Made by a program: the position numbers and the translations under genes | Origin: Chryseobacterium sp. UBA6632 | GTDB lineage: Bacteria; Bacteroidota; Bacteroidia; Flavobacteriales; Weeksellaceae | Length of the DNA: 6,770 bases | Assembly (NCBI GenBank): GCA_002455915.1 | Contig: DKLU01000226.1 | Location: 1-6,770, forward strand | Reading direction: 5' to 3' | The notes under the pieces: generated by a model | What the model was told of the DNA's origin: nothing | Databases searched by the model: none | What the model saw: only the letters and a program-made list of their open reading frames with translations | Part shown: piece after piece, positions 1 through 5,402 of the stretch | Numbering within the stretch: the first letter of the stretch is position 1 | How the letters are laid out: every line of letters starts with the position of its first letter

Positions 1-704
1 AAGCTGCCTGGAAAAGGAAAAAATCCTCCGGGATAATTTCTGCGACCTCGTCTGCTGATGATAACATCATCGTCGTCATTACCACCGCCATTTCCACCGC
101 CTCTGTTTCTAAAAATAATAATGATGATGATAAAAATAATAAATGCTATAAGAATTGTTTTTAAAATATTTCCGTTGCCACCGGAATCAGGGTTTTCGAT
201 AGGTTTGAATTTCCCCTGAACGGCTTCCATCATTGTTGAAGTTCCGCGATTGATTCCTTCGTACCATCTGCCTTGTTTAAAGTGTGGAGTAACGATGTAA
301 TCTAAAATCTGTCCGGCAACCGAAGCGGTTAAATATGGCTCAACGGCTCTTCCTGGCTGAATAGACATGGTGTAATCCTGTGTCGCGATCAGGAAAACAA
401 TTCCGTTGTCGACTCCTTTTTTTCCGATGCCCCATTTTTCACCAAACATGGTGGCTAAAAAATTAACATCTTCTCCTTTGGTTGAAGGAATAATAATCAC
501 TTCAATTTCTGTTGAAGTAGAATCTGCAAATTTGATCAGTTTATTGTTTAAAGCATCTGTTTCTTGTTTTGAAAGAATTCCGGATTCATCATAAACTGGA
601 TAAAGAATTTTCGGTTTGTTTGGAATCTTGTATTGTGCTGATACAAAATTGTAAAAGCATACGAGTAAAAATGAAAATACTATTTTAAGAGAACGTAATT
701 TCAT
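1..704 (-). CDS. Exported membrane-anchored TPM-domain protein (YgcG-like), 3' end outside window
   Basis: The visible part is 234 codons and remains open at the left edge, so the C-terminus is missing. Residues 1-23 form a signal peptide with a hydrophobic core and a likely cut in VSA|Q. Residues 36-166 match a TPM domain (YgcG/Psb32/MOLO-1-like fold): a YDESGILS start, an EIEVIII strand, WGIGKKGVDNGIVFLIA at 91-107, and a closing region around YEGINRGTSTMMEAV. A very Ile-rich membrane helix follows at 180-198, then a Gly/Asn-rich stretch with four consecutive Asp (210-213). This architecture (signal peptide, outward TPM domain, C-terminal helix, Gly-rich tail) is usual for YgcG-type proteins. 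The biochemical role is unsettled; TPM domains have been linked to phosphatase activity and membrane-complex maintenance. It is the last visible gene of the lemA operon. Its ATG lies inside the end of the preceding gene, a 20-bp overlap that suggests translational coupling. Confidence 0.9.
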   Translation of the reverse strand, partial: MKLRSLKIVFSFLLVCFYNFVSAQYKIPNKPKILYPVYDESGILSKQETDALNNKLIKFADSTSTEIEVIIIPSTKGEDVNFLATMFGEKWGIGKKGVDNGIVFLIATQDYTMSIQPGRAVEPYLTASVAGQILDYIVTPHFKQGRWYEGINRGTSTMMEAVQGKFKPIENPDSGGNGNILKTILIAFIIFIIIIIIFRNRGGGNGGGNDDDDVIISRRGRRNYPGGFFPFPGS

Positions 705-1116
705 TAGATAATTGATTGGGATTTTCTCCGTTTACAGGAAAATGTTTTTTAAGTTCAAGCCCTGTTTCCAGAATTCCGCTTTTTAAAGCCTTGTAGTAAT
801 TTCCTTTGGCAAATTCAGCCGTAATATAATCGTGCAGGTGATCCCAGTACGATTGATTTACTTTTTCATGAATTCCCACATCACCAATAATGGTAAGGTA
901 TTTTTGATCAAAATTAACATGAAAAAGAACGGCATTTCTTTCAGCTGTTTTATTCATGCAGAGCTCTTTGAAAACTTCAAATGCCGTTTTAGCATTGTCA
1001 TTTTCCGTATTAGAATCAATATGCACTCTTATTTCGCCTGAAGAATGTTCCTCTGCGGATTGAATAGCTTCCACAAGGGAAGCTATCTGCTGATTTGTCA
1101 AAAATCTGTTGTTCAT
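685..1116 (-). CDS. Small soluble TPM-domain protein
   Basis: This 143-residue protein has no signal peptide or membrane helix and should be cytosolic. It is essentially one TPM domain. The hallmarks are SSGEIRVHI at 25-33, ERNAVLFHV at 59-67, a following strand with GDVGI (78-82), W91, and a C-terminal helix reading YYKALKSGILETG. It resembles the short TPM proteins that sit beside LemA and a longer exported TPM protein in many Bacteroidetes. The start is fixed by a TAATG junction: the last base of the lemA stop codon is the first base of this ATG. Its own stop lies 20 bp inside the next gene. No catalytic function can be assigned from sequence. Family membership is clear and the role is inferred only from context. 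Confidence 0.9.
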   Translation of the reverse strand: MNNRFLTNQQIASLVEAIQSAEEHSSGEIRVHIDSNTENDNAKTAFEVFKELCMNKTAERNAVLFHVNFDQKYLTIIGDVGIHEKVNQSYWDHLHDYITAEFAKGNYYKALKSGILETGLELKKHFPVNGENPNQLSNEITFS

Positions 1117-1724
1117 TATTCTGAGAATACTTCAGGGGCTTTATTGGCTCCTGCTTCGGCTTTGAATAAAGGTTTTTCTTTAAAGTTGGTAAAATTCGCC
1201 AAAATATTATTTGGGAAAGTTTTGATCGAAGTATTATAATCCTGAACAGCTCCGTTATAATATACCGTTTCTGTTCTGATGCTATTTTCAATCGCAATAT
1301 ATTCTCTTTGGAAATTGATATACTGTTGATCTGCTTTTAGATCAGGATATTTTTCAACAACCACCATCAATCTGTTTAAAGCTCCGGATAATTCTCCTTG
1401 CGCTGCTTGGAATCTTGCAATATCCTGCTCCGTCATATTGGTAGGGTCTACATTTACAGAACTTGCTTTAGAACGCGCTTCGACAACTTTCGTTAAAGTT
1501 TCCTGTTCAAATTTTGAATAGGCTTTTACTGTTCTTTCCAGATTCGGAATAAGGTTGGCTCTTTTTTGATATACGGTTTCTACGTTAGACCATTTTGTAT
1601 TGACATTCTGTTCTTTGGTGACAAAATTGTTATAGCCACTTTTTCCCCAGAAGAATAGTAAGGCAACAATAATAAGAAGAGCAATGCCGATGGTTCCGGC
1701 GCTCAAACAGCCCTTGTTTTTCAT
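1116..1724 (-). CDS. lemA: LemA family protein
   Basis: At 202 residues this is close to the usual LemA length. One N-terminal membrane helix spans about 11-27. Next comes the family's signature region: NVNTKWSNVE at 40-49, then YQKRANLIPNL at 52-62, a variant of the common YQRRxDLIPNL. The rest is long amphipathic helix with few Gly or Pro, as expected for the LemA helical bundle. The orientation is probably N-terminus inside with the bundle on the other face of the membrane, but that is not shown by sequence. Cys6 sits in a poor lipobox context, so lipid attachment is unlikely. The gene heads an operon with two TPM-domain genes. LemA/TPM pairs recur across bacteria and suggest a shared envelope function that is still unclear. 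A TATATTTG box lies about 30 bp upstream, and no Shine-Dalgarno sequence is present. Confidence 0.95.
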   Translation of the reverse strand: MKNKGCLSAGTIGIALLIIVALLFFWGKSGYNNFVTKEQNVNTKWSNVETVYQKRANLIPNLERTVKAYSKFEQETLTKVVEARSKASSVNVDPTNMTEQDIARFQAAQGELSGALNRLMVVVEKYPDLKADQQYINFQREYIAIENSIRTETVYYNGAVQDYNTSIKTFPNNILANFTNFKEKPLFKAEAGANKAPEVFSE

Positions 1725-1744
1725 AGTTTAAATTTTTAATTTCT

Positions 1745-1777
1745 TGTGCTAATCAAATATACAAATTATGTGCTAAT
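1745..1777. repeat. 9-bp direct repeat in the lemA/folA promoter region
   Basis: TGTGCTAAT occurs at 1745-1753 and again at 1769-1777, 24 bp apart start to start. The first copy abuts the lemA -7 box and the second overlaps the folA -7 box. The placement would suit a pair of binding sites for a regulator controlling both directions. No known regulator motif was recognised, so this is only a candidate operator. Confidence 0.45.
1754..1761 (-). promoter_or_regulatory. Putative -7 box of the lemA promoter
   Basis: On the minus strand this reads TATATTTG, a full match to the Bacteroidetes -7 consensus TAnnTTTG. It ends 29 bp before the lemA ATG. No clear TTG -33 element is visible at the expected distance. 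Its -33 region would fall on the folA -7 box. Confidence 0.6.
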
Positions 1778-1781
1778 TTTG
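1774..1781 (+). promoter_or_regulatory. Putative -7 box of the folA promoter
   Basis: TAATTTTG matches TAnnTTTG and ends 15 bp before the folA ATG. With a start site a few bases downstream, the folA leader would be only about 8-10 nt. A TTG exists at 1744-1746, but its 27-bp spacing is longer than usual. No other -33 element is visible. Confidence 0.55.
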
Positions 1782-1796
1782 CAGAAAATTATTTGA

Positions 1797-2282
1797 ATGA
1801 CAACAATCGTGGTGGCAATGGGAGAGAAAAATGAAATTGGTTTCAACAATCAGTTGCTTTGGCATCTTCCGAAAGATTTAAAACATTTTAAAGACCTTAC
1901 TTCGGGACATCCGATCATCATGGGGAGAAAAACTTTTGAGAGTATCGGCAAACCGCTTCCTAACAGAACCAATATTGTTGTTTCCAGAAAAAAAGACTGG
2001 TTTGAAGAAGGGATTCTTATCGTTGGGAGTTTAAAAGAAGCTCTAAAATTTGCTAAAAAGATTGATGAAGAAGTTTTCGTAATTGGTGGAGGAAATATTT
2101 ATCAACAAACGATGGAGATTGTGGATAAATTAGAAGTCACTTTAGTAAAAGCGGATTTGGAAGCAGATACTTATTTTCCGAAAATCGACGCGAAAATCTG
2201 GAAGAAAACGAATGAAGTTTTCCACGAAAAAGATGAAAAAAACCAATATGATTTTTATTTTCAAACTTATGAAAAAATTTAA
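1797..2282 (+). CDS. folA: Dihydrofolate reductase
   Basis: DHFR reduces dihydrofolate to tetrahydrofolate with NADPH, supplying one-carbon units for thymidylate, purine and Met synthesis. The 161 residues match the usual bacterial chromosomal length (about 160). The visible hallmarks are LLWHLPKDLKHFK at 20-32, with Asp27 at the position of the E. coli catalytic Asp27; IMGRKTFESIGKPLPNR at 41-57, with Arg57 as the conserved folate-glutamate ligand; the NADPH-binding VIGGGNIY at 95-102; and ADTYFP at 123-128. The W22/L28/F31 pattern is that of a normal trimethoprim-sensitive-type enzyme rather than a plasmid DfrB form, though resistance cannot be judged from this. The gene stands alone, not beside thyA. 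It is divergent from lemA, has a very short predicted leader, and is followed by a hairpin. Confidence 0.97.
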   Translation: MTTIVVAMGEKNEIGFNNQLLWHLPKDLKHFKDLTSGHPIIMGRKTFESIGKPLPNRTNIVVSRKKDWFEEGILIVGSLKEALKFAKKIDEEVFVIGGGNIYQQTMEIVDKLEVTLVKADLEADTYFPKIDAKIWKKTNEVFHEKDEKNQYDFYFQTYEKI

Positions 2283-2283
2283 T

Positions 2284-2328
2284 GTTTAAAGTTTTTAGTT
2301 CAAAGTTGAAGAACATTAAACTTTAGAC
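2284..2328 (+). terminator. AT-rich hairpin after folA
   Basis: GTTTAAAGTTT (2284-2294) pairs with AAACTTTAGAC (2318-2328). The single imperfect position is a U.G wobble in the plus-strand RNA and would be an A.C mismatch in the opposite RNA. The loop of 23 nt contains a further inverted repeat, TTCAA/TTGAA (2299-2303, 2306-2310). It begins 1 nt after the folA stop. No U-tract follows, so it may be a weak terminator or an RNA-stabilising hairpin. Confidence 0.5.
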
Positions 2329-2353
2329 CGTGAACCATAAACTAAGAATCTTA
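2284..2353. repeat. Degenerate 7-bp-period repeat after folA
   Basis: Units starting with GTT occur at 2284, 2291, 2298 and 2305. Units starting with AAC occur at 2312, 2319, 2333 and 2340, with GAC at 2326 and AAT at 2347, all in the same 7-bp register. GTT and AAC are reverse complements, so the array changes strand midway and produces the hairpin over part of its length. Confidence 0.5.
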
Positions 2354-2360
2354 AATTTCT

Positions 2361-2368
2361 TATCTTTG
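2361..2368 (+). promoter_or_regulatory. Putative -7 box upstream of the TPR-like membrane gene
   Basis: TATCTTTG matches TAnnTTTG and is followed by CA, a common continuation in flavobacterial promoters. It ends 18 bp before the ATG at 2387. No convincing TTG -33 element was found upstream. Confidence 0.65.
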
Positions 2369-2386
2369 CACTTCTAAAATTTAATA

Positions 2387-2956
2387 ATGAATAAATACAT
2401 AAAAATTGTAATTGCAGCGGTTCTTATACTTTTAGGACTTTATATGATGATCTTCACAAGGAGCTTAGGATGGGGTATTGTTATTTTCCTTTTAGCATCA
2501 TCGCCAATTTTACTTTTCTTTAAAAATGAATATATTCTTTTGGCTTTCTGGCAGTTGAGAAAACAAAATATGGAAAAGGCAGCGGAATGGTTAACGAAAA
2601 TTACCAATTACCAAGCTCAGCTTCATAAATCTCAGTATGGATATTTTCATTATTTGTTGGGGCTAACTCAGGCACAAGATCATCCTACGAAAGTTGAACC
2701 ATTAATGAAAAAAGCGTTGGAATATGGTTTGAACATGAAGCATGACAGAGCGATGGCAACATTAAATCTTGCGGCAGCCGCAATTTCAAAAGGAAGAAAG
2801 CAGGAAGGTCAGAAATTGTTGGAAGAAGCGAAAAGATTGGACAGCGCGGGAATGATGACTGATCAAATCAAAATGATGAAAGATCAGTTGAAAATGCCAA
2901 CGATGCAGAAACATATGCACAACCCGAATATGAGAAACAGAGGGAAATTCTTTTAA
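2387..2956 (+). CDS. Unrecognised membrane protein with two N-terminal helices and TPR-like repeats
   Basis: I do not recognise a named family. The 189 residues begin with two hydrophobic segments, about 6-23 and 29-45, forming a helical hairpin with both ends probably cytoplasmic. Residues 48-152 are predicted helical with TPR-like spacing and composition: NMEKAAEWLTKI (61-72), a GYFHYLLGL segment (85-93), KVEPLMKKALEYGL (102-115), and an ATLNLAAAAISKGRKQEGQKLL segment (124-145). This points to a protein-interaction surface held at the inner membrane. The last 35 residues are rich in Met: eight lie between 156 and 182, with His176 and His178 nearby, followed by a basic end. The gene has its own TAnnTTTG box and a strong terminator, so it is probably transcribed alone. 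Coding is well supported by length, composition and promoter; function is unknown. Confidence 0.8.
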   Translation: MNKYIKIVIAAVLILLGLYMMIFTRSLGWGIVIFLLASSPILLFFKNEYILLAFWQLRKQNMEKAAEWLTKITNYQAQLHKSQYGYFHYLLGLTQAQDHPTKVEPLMKKALEYGLNMKHDRAMATLNLAAAAISKGRKQEGQKLLEEAKRLDSAGMMTDQIKMMKDQLKMPTMQKHMHNPNMRNRGKFF

Positions 2957-2980
2957 TTGAGAGTTTTGAACTAAAAATAT

Positions 2981-3017
2981 AAATGCACTTGAAAAATCAG
3001 GTGCATTTTTTATTTTT
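2981..3017 (+). terminator. Rho-independent terminator after the TPR-like gene
   Basis: AAATGCACTTGA (2981-2992) pairs with TCAGGTGCATTT (2997-3008) around an AAAA loop. This gives a 12-bp stem whose one imperfect position is U.G in the plus-strand RNA. A T-rich run to 3017 follows. The minus-strand version has a C.A mismatch, so the main direction is plus, although some two-way function between these convergent genes is possible. Confidence 0.9.
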
Positions 3018-3021
3018 GAAA

Positions 3022-3099
3022 CATTAAGATTTACTTAAGGAGTTAAGTTAATTTGTAAAGCAACTTAAATATTCTTAATTTCTTAAGTAAATCTTAATG
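3022..3099 (+). repeat. Long inverted repeat between convergent genes (26-bp arms)
   Basis: The arms 3022-3047 and 3074-3099 are complementary over 26 positions. The outer 18 are perfect, and two of the inner eight are G.U wobbles in plus-strand RNA. The loop is 26 nt and can add a short inner helix (3051-3055 with 3066-3070). Both arms carry repeated TTAAG/CTTAA motifs. It lies between the strong terminator and the stop of the minus-strand channel gene, and could act as a second or two-way terminator. No protein is encoded here. Confidence 0.75.
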
Positions 3100-3112
3100 G
3101 TTAAGTTTAAAA

Positions 3113-3748
3113 TTACATTTCAGAATTATTATGCTCGTAACCGTAGAATTTTGGGATTTGCCAATGGTATTTCACTGCAAATGTCCGGATGGCAACGATC
3201 AGTAAAATGGTGAAAATCTGTATCACTGTGTAGGAAAGATTTGAGAATTTCGTTAATAATAAAAAGGAAGATCCGCCCACAATACAAGCTGTTGCGTAAA
3301 TTTCTTTTCTGAAAATCAACGGAATTCTATTCAACAAAATATCCCGAATAATACCTCCGAAACATCCCGTTATCGTCCCCAAACCAATACATATTAAAGG
3401 ATGGATATCGGCATTCAATCCTTTTTGAATTCCGATAATGGTAAATAATCCCAGCCCGAAACTATCAAAAATAAATAAAGTCACCTGAAAATTTTTCTCA
3501 AAAGATTTAAAAATCATGGTGAAGATACTGGTTAGAATAATAACAGCACAGGTTAGCAGATCATGCATCCAGAAAACAGGAATATCCAATAAAAGATCTC
3601 TTACCGTTCCGCCGCCCACAGAAGTTACAAAGGCAATAATAAGCACCCCAAACGGATCAAGACGTTTTTGCATCGCTGCAAAACTTCCTGACATCGAGAA
3701 GGAAATAGTTCCAAGAACTTCTATGGCAAAATTGAACTGTTCGTGCAT
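3113..3748 (-). CDS. UPF0126/TRIC-type membrane channel protein
   Basis: The 211 residues match this family's usual length (about 205), with roughly seven membrane helices arranged as two related halves. Each half carries the family's glycine/Arg-Asp signature: VGGGTVRDLLL at 44-54 and CFGGIIRDILL at 129-139. The early AMQKRLDPFGV motif (25-35) is also typical. The family (Pfam glycine transporter / UPF0126, including E. coli YadS and YicG) has been structurally related to trimeric intracellular cation channels. Glycine transport has been proposed for some members, so the substrate here is uncertain. It should sit in the inner membrane. The gene lies 90 bp after coaD. A long hairpin fills the gap and no TAnnTTTG box is visible, so it is probably read from the ddl-coaD transcript. 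Confidence 0.93.
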   Translation of the reverse strand: MHEQFNFAIEVLGTISFSMSGSFAAMQKRLDPFGVLIIAFVTSVGGGTVRDLLLDIPVFWMHDLLTCAVIILTSIFTMIFKSFEKNFQVTLFIFDSFGLGLFTIIGIQKGLNADIHPLICIGLGTITGCFGGIIRDILLNRIPLIFRKEIYATACIVGGSSFLLLTKFSNLSYTVIQIFTILLIVAIRTFAVKYHWQIPKFYGYEHNNSEM

Positions 3749-3754
3749 GGTTTA

Positions 3755-3838
3755 TAGATGATAAATGATAATTAATAAGTGATTTCCTTGTTTGTAAATT
3801 GTCTGTCATTTTATCAATCATCATTTATCGGTTATCAA
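3755..3838 (-). repeat. 7-bp-phased repeat filling the coaD/channel gap
   Basis: Read on the minus strand, four units with GAT at their third to fifth bases occur at 7-bp steps over 3838-3811. After four unrelated heptads, four units of the form TNANNTA follow in the same register over 3782-3755. The two blocks are reverse-complementary and make the hairpin annotated separately. The array covers 84 of the 90 bases between the two genes. Confidence 0.55.
3760..3829 (-). terminator. 19-bp hairpin between coaD and the channel gene
   Basis: Arms 3760-3778 and 3811-3829 pair over 19 positions in minus-strand RNA, with two G.U wobbles and no mismatch. In plus-strand RNA the same two positions are A.C mismatches, so structure is kept in the coaD direction. 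The loop is 32 nt. It starts about 9 nt after the coaD stop and ends 11 nt before the next ATG. There is no U-tract, so attenuation or mRNA processing is as likely as full termination. Confidence 0.6.
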
Positions 3839-4312
3839 TTATTTTACTTTTTTCTCAACACGAACTGAATCCGGAACCAATAATTCATATTCACCTCCGT
3901 GGTTTAAAATTTCTCTCACAATGCTGCTGCTGATGAAAGATTTTCCGGATGAGGTTAATAAAAATACGGTTTCCAGTTTTTTATGAGCTAACGTTCTGTT
4001 GGTATGGGCAATGGCTTTTTCAAATTCAAAATCAGCCGGATTTCTAAGACCGCGGATGATGTACTGTGCATTTTTTTCAAAACAGTAATCTACCGTTAAG
4101 CCTTCAAAATAATCAACTTCCACATTTGGAAATTCGGCAACAGAATTTTGAATAAACTCCATTCTTTTTTCCAAAGGGAACATATATTTTTTTTGAGAAT
4201 TTTGTCCGATGGCGATAATTAGTTTATCAAAAAGAGGCGCTGCTCTTTCGATAATATCATAATGACCTAAAGTAATGGGATCGAATGAACCCGGGAAAAC
4301 AGCAATTTTCAT
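3839..4312 (-). CDS. coaD: Phosphopantetheine adenylyltransferase
   Basis: CoaD transfers AMP from ATP to 4'-phosphopantetheine, giving dephospho-CoA, the penultimate step of CoA synthesis in the cytosol. The 157 residues match the family (E. coli about 159). Residues 6-17 read FPGSFDPITLGH, the nucleotidyltransferase motif with the conserved His17. RGLRNPADFEFE at 87-98 is the classic CoaD substrate-binding segment, followed by HTNR at 103-106. ISSSIVRE at 127-134 is the C-terminal ATP-binding motif with Arg133. All expected key residues are present. The gene lies 81 bp after ddl, separated by an imperfect hairpin. Only a partial -7 box is visible in that gap, so it is probably cotranscribed with ddl. 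Confidence 0.97.
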   Translation of the reverse strand: MKIAVFPGSFDPITLGHYDIIERAAPLFDKLIIAIGQNSQKKYMFPLEKRMEFIQNSVAEFPNVEVDYFEGLTVDYCFEKNAQYIIRGLRNPADFEFEKAIAHTNRTLAHKKLETVFLLTSSGKSFISSSIVREILNHGGEYELLVPDSVRVEKKVK

Positions 4313-4319
4313 ATCTTAT

Positions 4320-4387
4320 AAAGTTATAAATTAAGAGTTTTTGAGTTATGAATTTTGTGTAAAATCTAACTTCTAATCTCTAACTTT
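4320..4387 (-). terminator. Imperfect 20-bp hairpin between ddl and coaD
   Basis: Arms 4320-4339 and 4368-4387 pair over 20 positions in minus-strand RNA: 16 Watson-Crick pairs, two G.U and two mismatches. A small inner stem, ATTTT/AAAAT around GTGT (4352-4365), lies in the loop. The structure starts 6 nt after the ddl stop and ends 7 nt before the coaD ATG. It lacks a U-tract, so leaky termination or an intercistronic processing element are both possible. Confidence 0.45.
4360..4387 (-). repeat. 7-bp-phased units after ddl
   Basis: On the minus strand, four consecutive heptads of the form NANNTTA begin at 4387, 4380, 4373 and 4366. They form the 5' arm of the ddl-coaD hairpin and part of its loop. 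The other arm keeps the period only weakly (TAATTTA then TAACTTT). Confidence 0.45.
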
Positions 4388-4393
4388 TAAAAA

Positions 4394-5380
4394 TTATTTT
4401 TTGTTTAACGCTTTTTCAACCTCGTTTCCACAAAGGTCGGTAATAGAAATTCCGTAAATTTTTGCCTGTTGCGGAAGAATACTTGCCGGAGAAAAACCAG
4501 GGTTGGTATTCATTTCCAACATATAAGGAATTCCATTCATCAAGATAAATTCACTTCTTGAAAATCCGCTCATTCCAAGAGAATTATAGGCTCTTTTGGA
4601 GATTTCTTCTACACGAATTCTTGTTTCATCATCGATTCTTGCAGGGGTAATTTCTTCAGAAGCTCCTTCGTATTTTGCTTCATAATCGAAAAATTCATTT
4701 TGAGGAACAATTTCTGTGATTCCCAAGACAATAGTTTCACCTTTATAATCGATTACACCTACGGAAACTTCCATTCCGTCTAAGAAACTTTCAATTAAAA
4801 TTTCGTCATCTTCTTTGAAGGCAACTTCAGTCGCGGCCAGTAATTCAGATTTTTCTTTTACTTTTGAAATTCCCAAAGATGAACCCGATTGATTGGGTTT
4901 TACAAAAACCGGCAATCCAAGGTTTTCGATAATTTCATCTGTATTTATCTCTTCACCTTTTCTCAAATACACGCTTTTTGCAGAAGGAATTCCGTATTTT
5001 GACAATACCGCTAATGTATCTTTTTTATTGAAGGTTAAAGCACTCTGGTAAAAATCGCATCCTGTATATTTTTGTCCGATGGCATCCCAATAGGCTTGAA
5101 GAATTCCGTTTTCTCCCGGAGTTCCGTGGATAATATTAAAGCAAACATCGAATTTTAACGTTTTACCATTATCTAAAGTTACCGAAAAATCTCCTTTATT
5201 AATGGCATATTTTTGATCGTTTTCACCTAAAAAATACCACTCGTCTTTCAGGATGACTACTTTATATACATTATACAGATCTCTGTCTAAAGAATCATAG
5301 ATTAATTGACCGCTTTTCAGGGACACCACATATTCGTCTGAATAGCCTCCCATTACTACGGCAACACTTTTTTTGCTCAT
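4394..5380 (-). CDS. ddl: D-alanine--D-alanine ligase
   Basis: Ddl joins two D-Ala with ATP in the cytosol, making the dipeptide for UDP-MurNAc-pentapeptide. From the chosen start the protein has 328 residues. Visible features are the N-terminal GGYSDEYVVSLKSG with Glu16 (E. coli Glu15), HGTPGENG at 85-92, the ATP-grasp segment VKPNQSGSSLG at 160-170, the YEAKY loop at 233-237 that marks D-Ala rather than D-lactate ligases, and LEMNTNPG at 288-295 with Mg ligands Glu289 and Asn291. The metal ligand that is Asp257 in E. coli appears to be Glu277 here (RSEF), probably a conservative lineage variant. A further in-frame ATG lies two codons upstream at 5386. I prefer 5380 because MSKK is the usual beginning in relatives, but neither start has a ribosome binding site. 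ddl heads a probable operon with coaD and the channel gene. Confidence 0.96.
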   Translation of the reverse strand: MSKKSVAVVMGGYSDEYVVSLKSGQLIYDSLDRDLYNVYKVVILKDEWYFLGENDQKYAINKGDFSVTLDNGKTLKFDVCFNIIHGTPGENGILQAYWDAIGQKYTGCDFYQSALTFNKKDTLAVLSKYGIPSAKSVYLRKGEEINTDEIIENLGLPVFVKPNQSGSSLGISKVKEKSELLAATEVAFKEDDEILIESFLDGMEVSVGVIDYKGETIVLGITEIVPQNEFFDYEAKYEGASEEITPARIDDETRIRVEEISKRAYNSLGMSGFSRSEFILMNGIPYMLEMNTNPGFSPASILPQQAKIYGISITDLCGNEVEKALNKK

Positions 5381-5402
5381 AACCATATAGTATCAATTAA
5401 GG

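Noticed and set aside
61..150. ATG/ATR trinucleotide-rich stretch as a microsatellite
   Set aside because: On the minus strand it encodes the Asp run, Gly-rich part and poly-Ile membrane helix of the TPM protein, so codon use explains it.
1016..1297. Open frames on either strand inside the lemA and TPM genes (also 406-594, 832-1041 and 1045-1239 on the plus strand)
   Set aside because: They overlap well-supported genes in other frames, match no family I know, and lack promoters or sensible composition.
1725..1796. Riboswitch upstream of folA (tetrahydrofolate type)
   Set aside because: The predicted leader is far too short and no structured aptamer is visible.
3516..3761. Plus-strand open frame across the start of the channel gene
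   Set aside because: It is antisense to a clear membrane-protein gene, with no family resemblance and no promoter box.
2284..4387. Spacer repeats as a CRISPR array or copies of one insertion element
   Set aside because: Units are 7 bp, degenerate and different in each spacer. There are no conserved repeats of CRISPR length, no spacers and no transposase.
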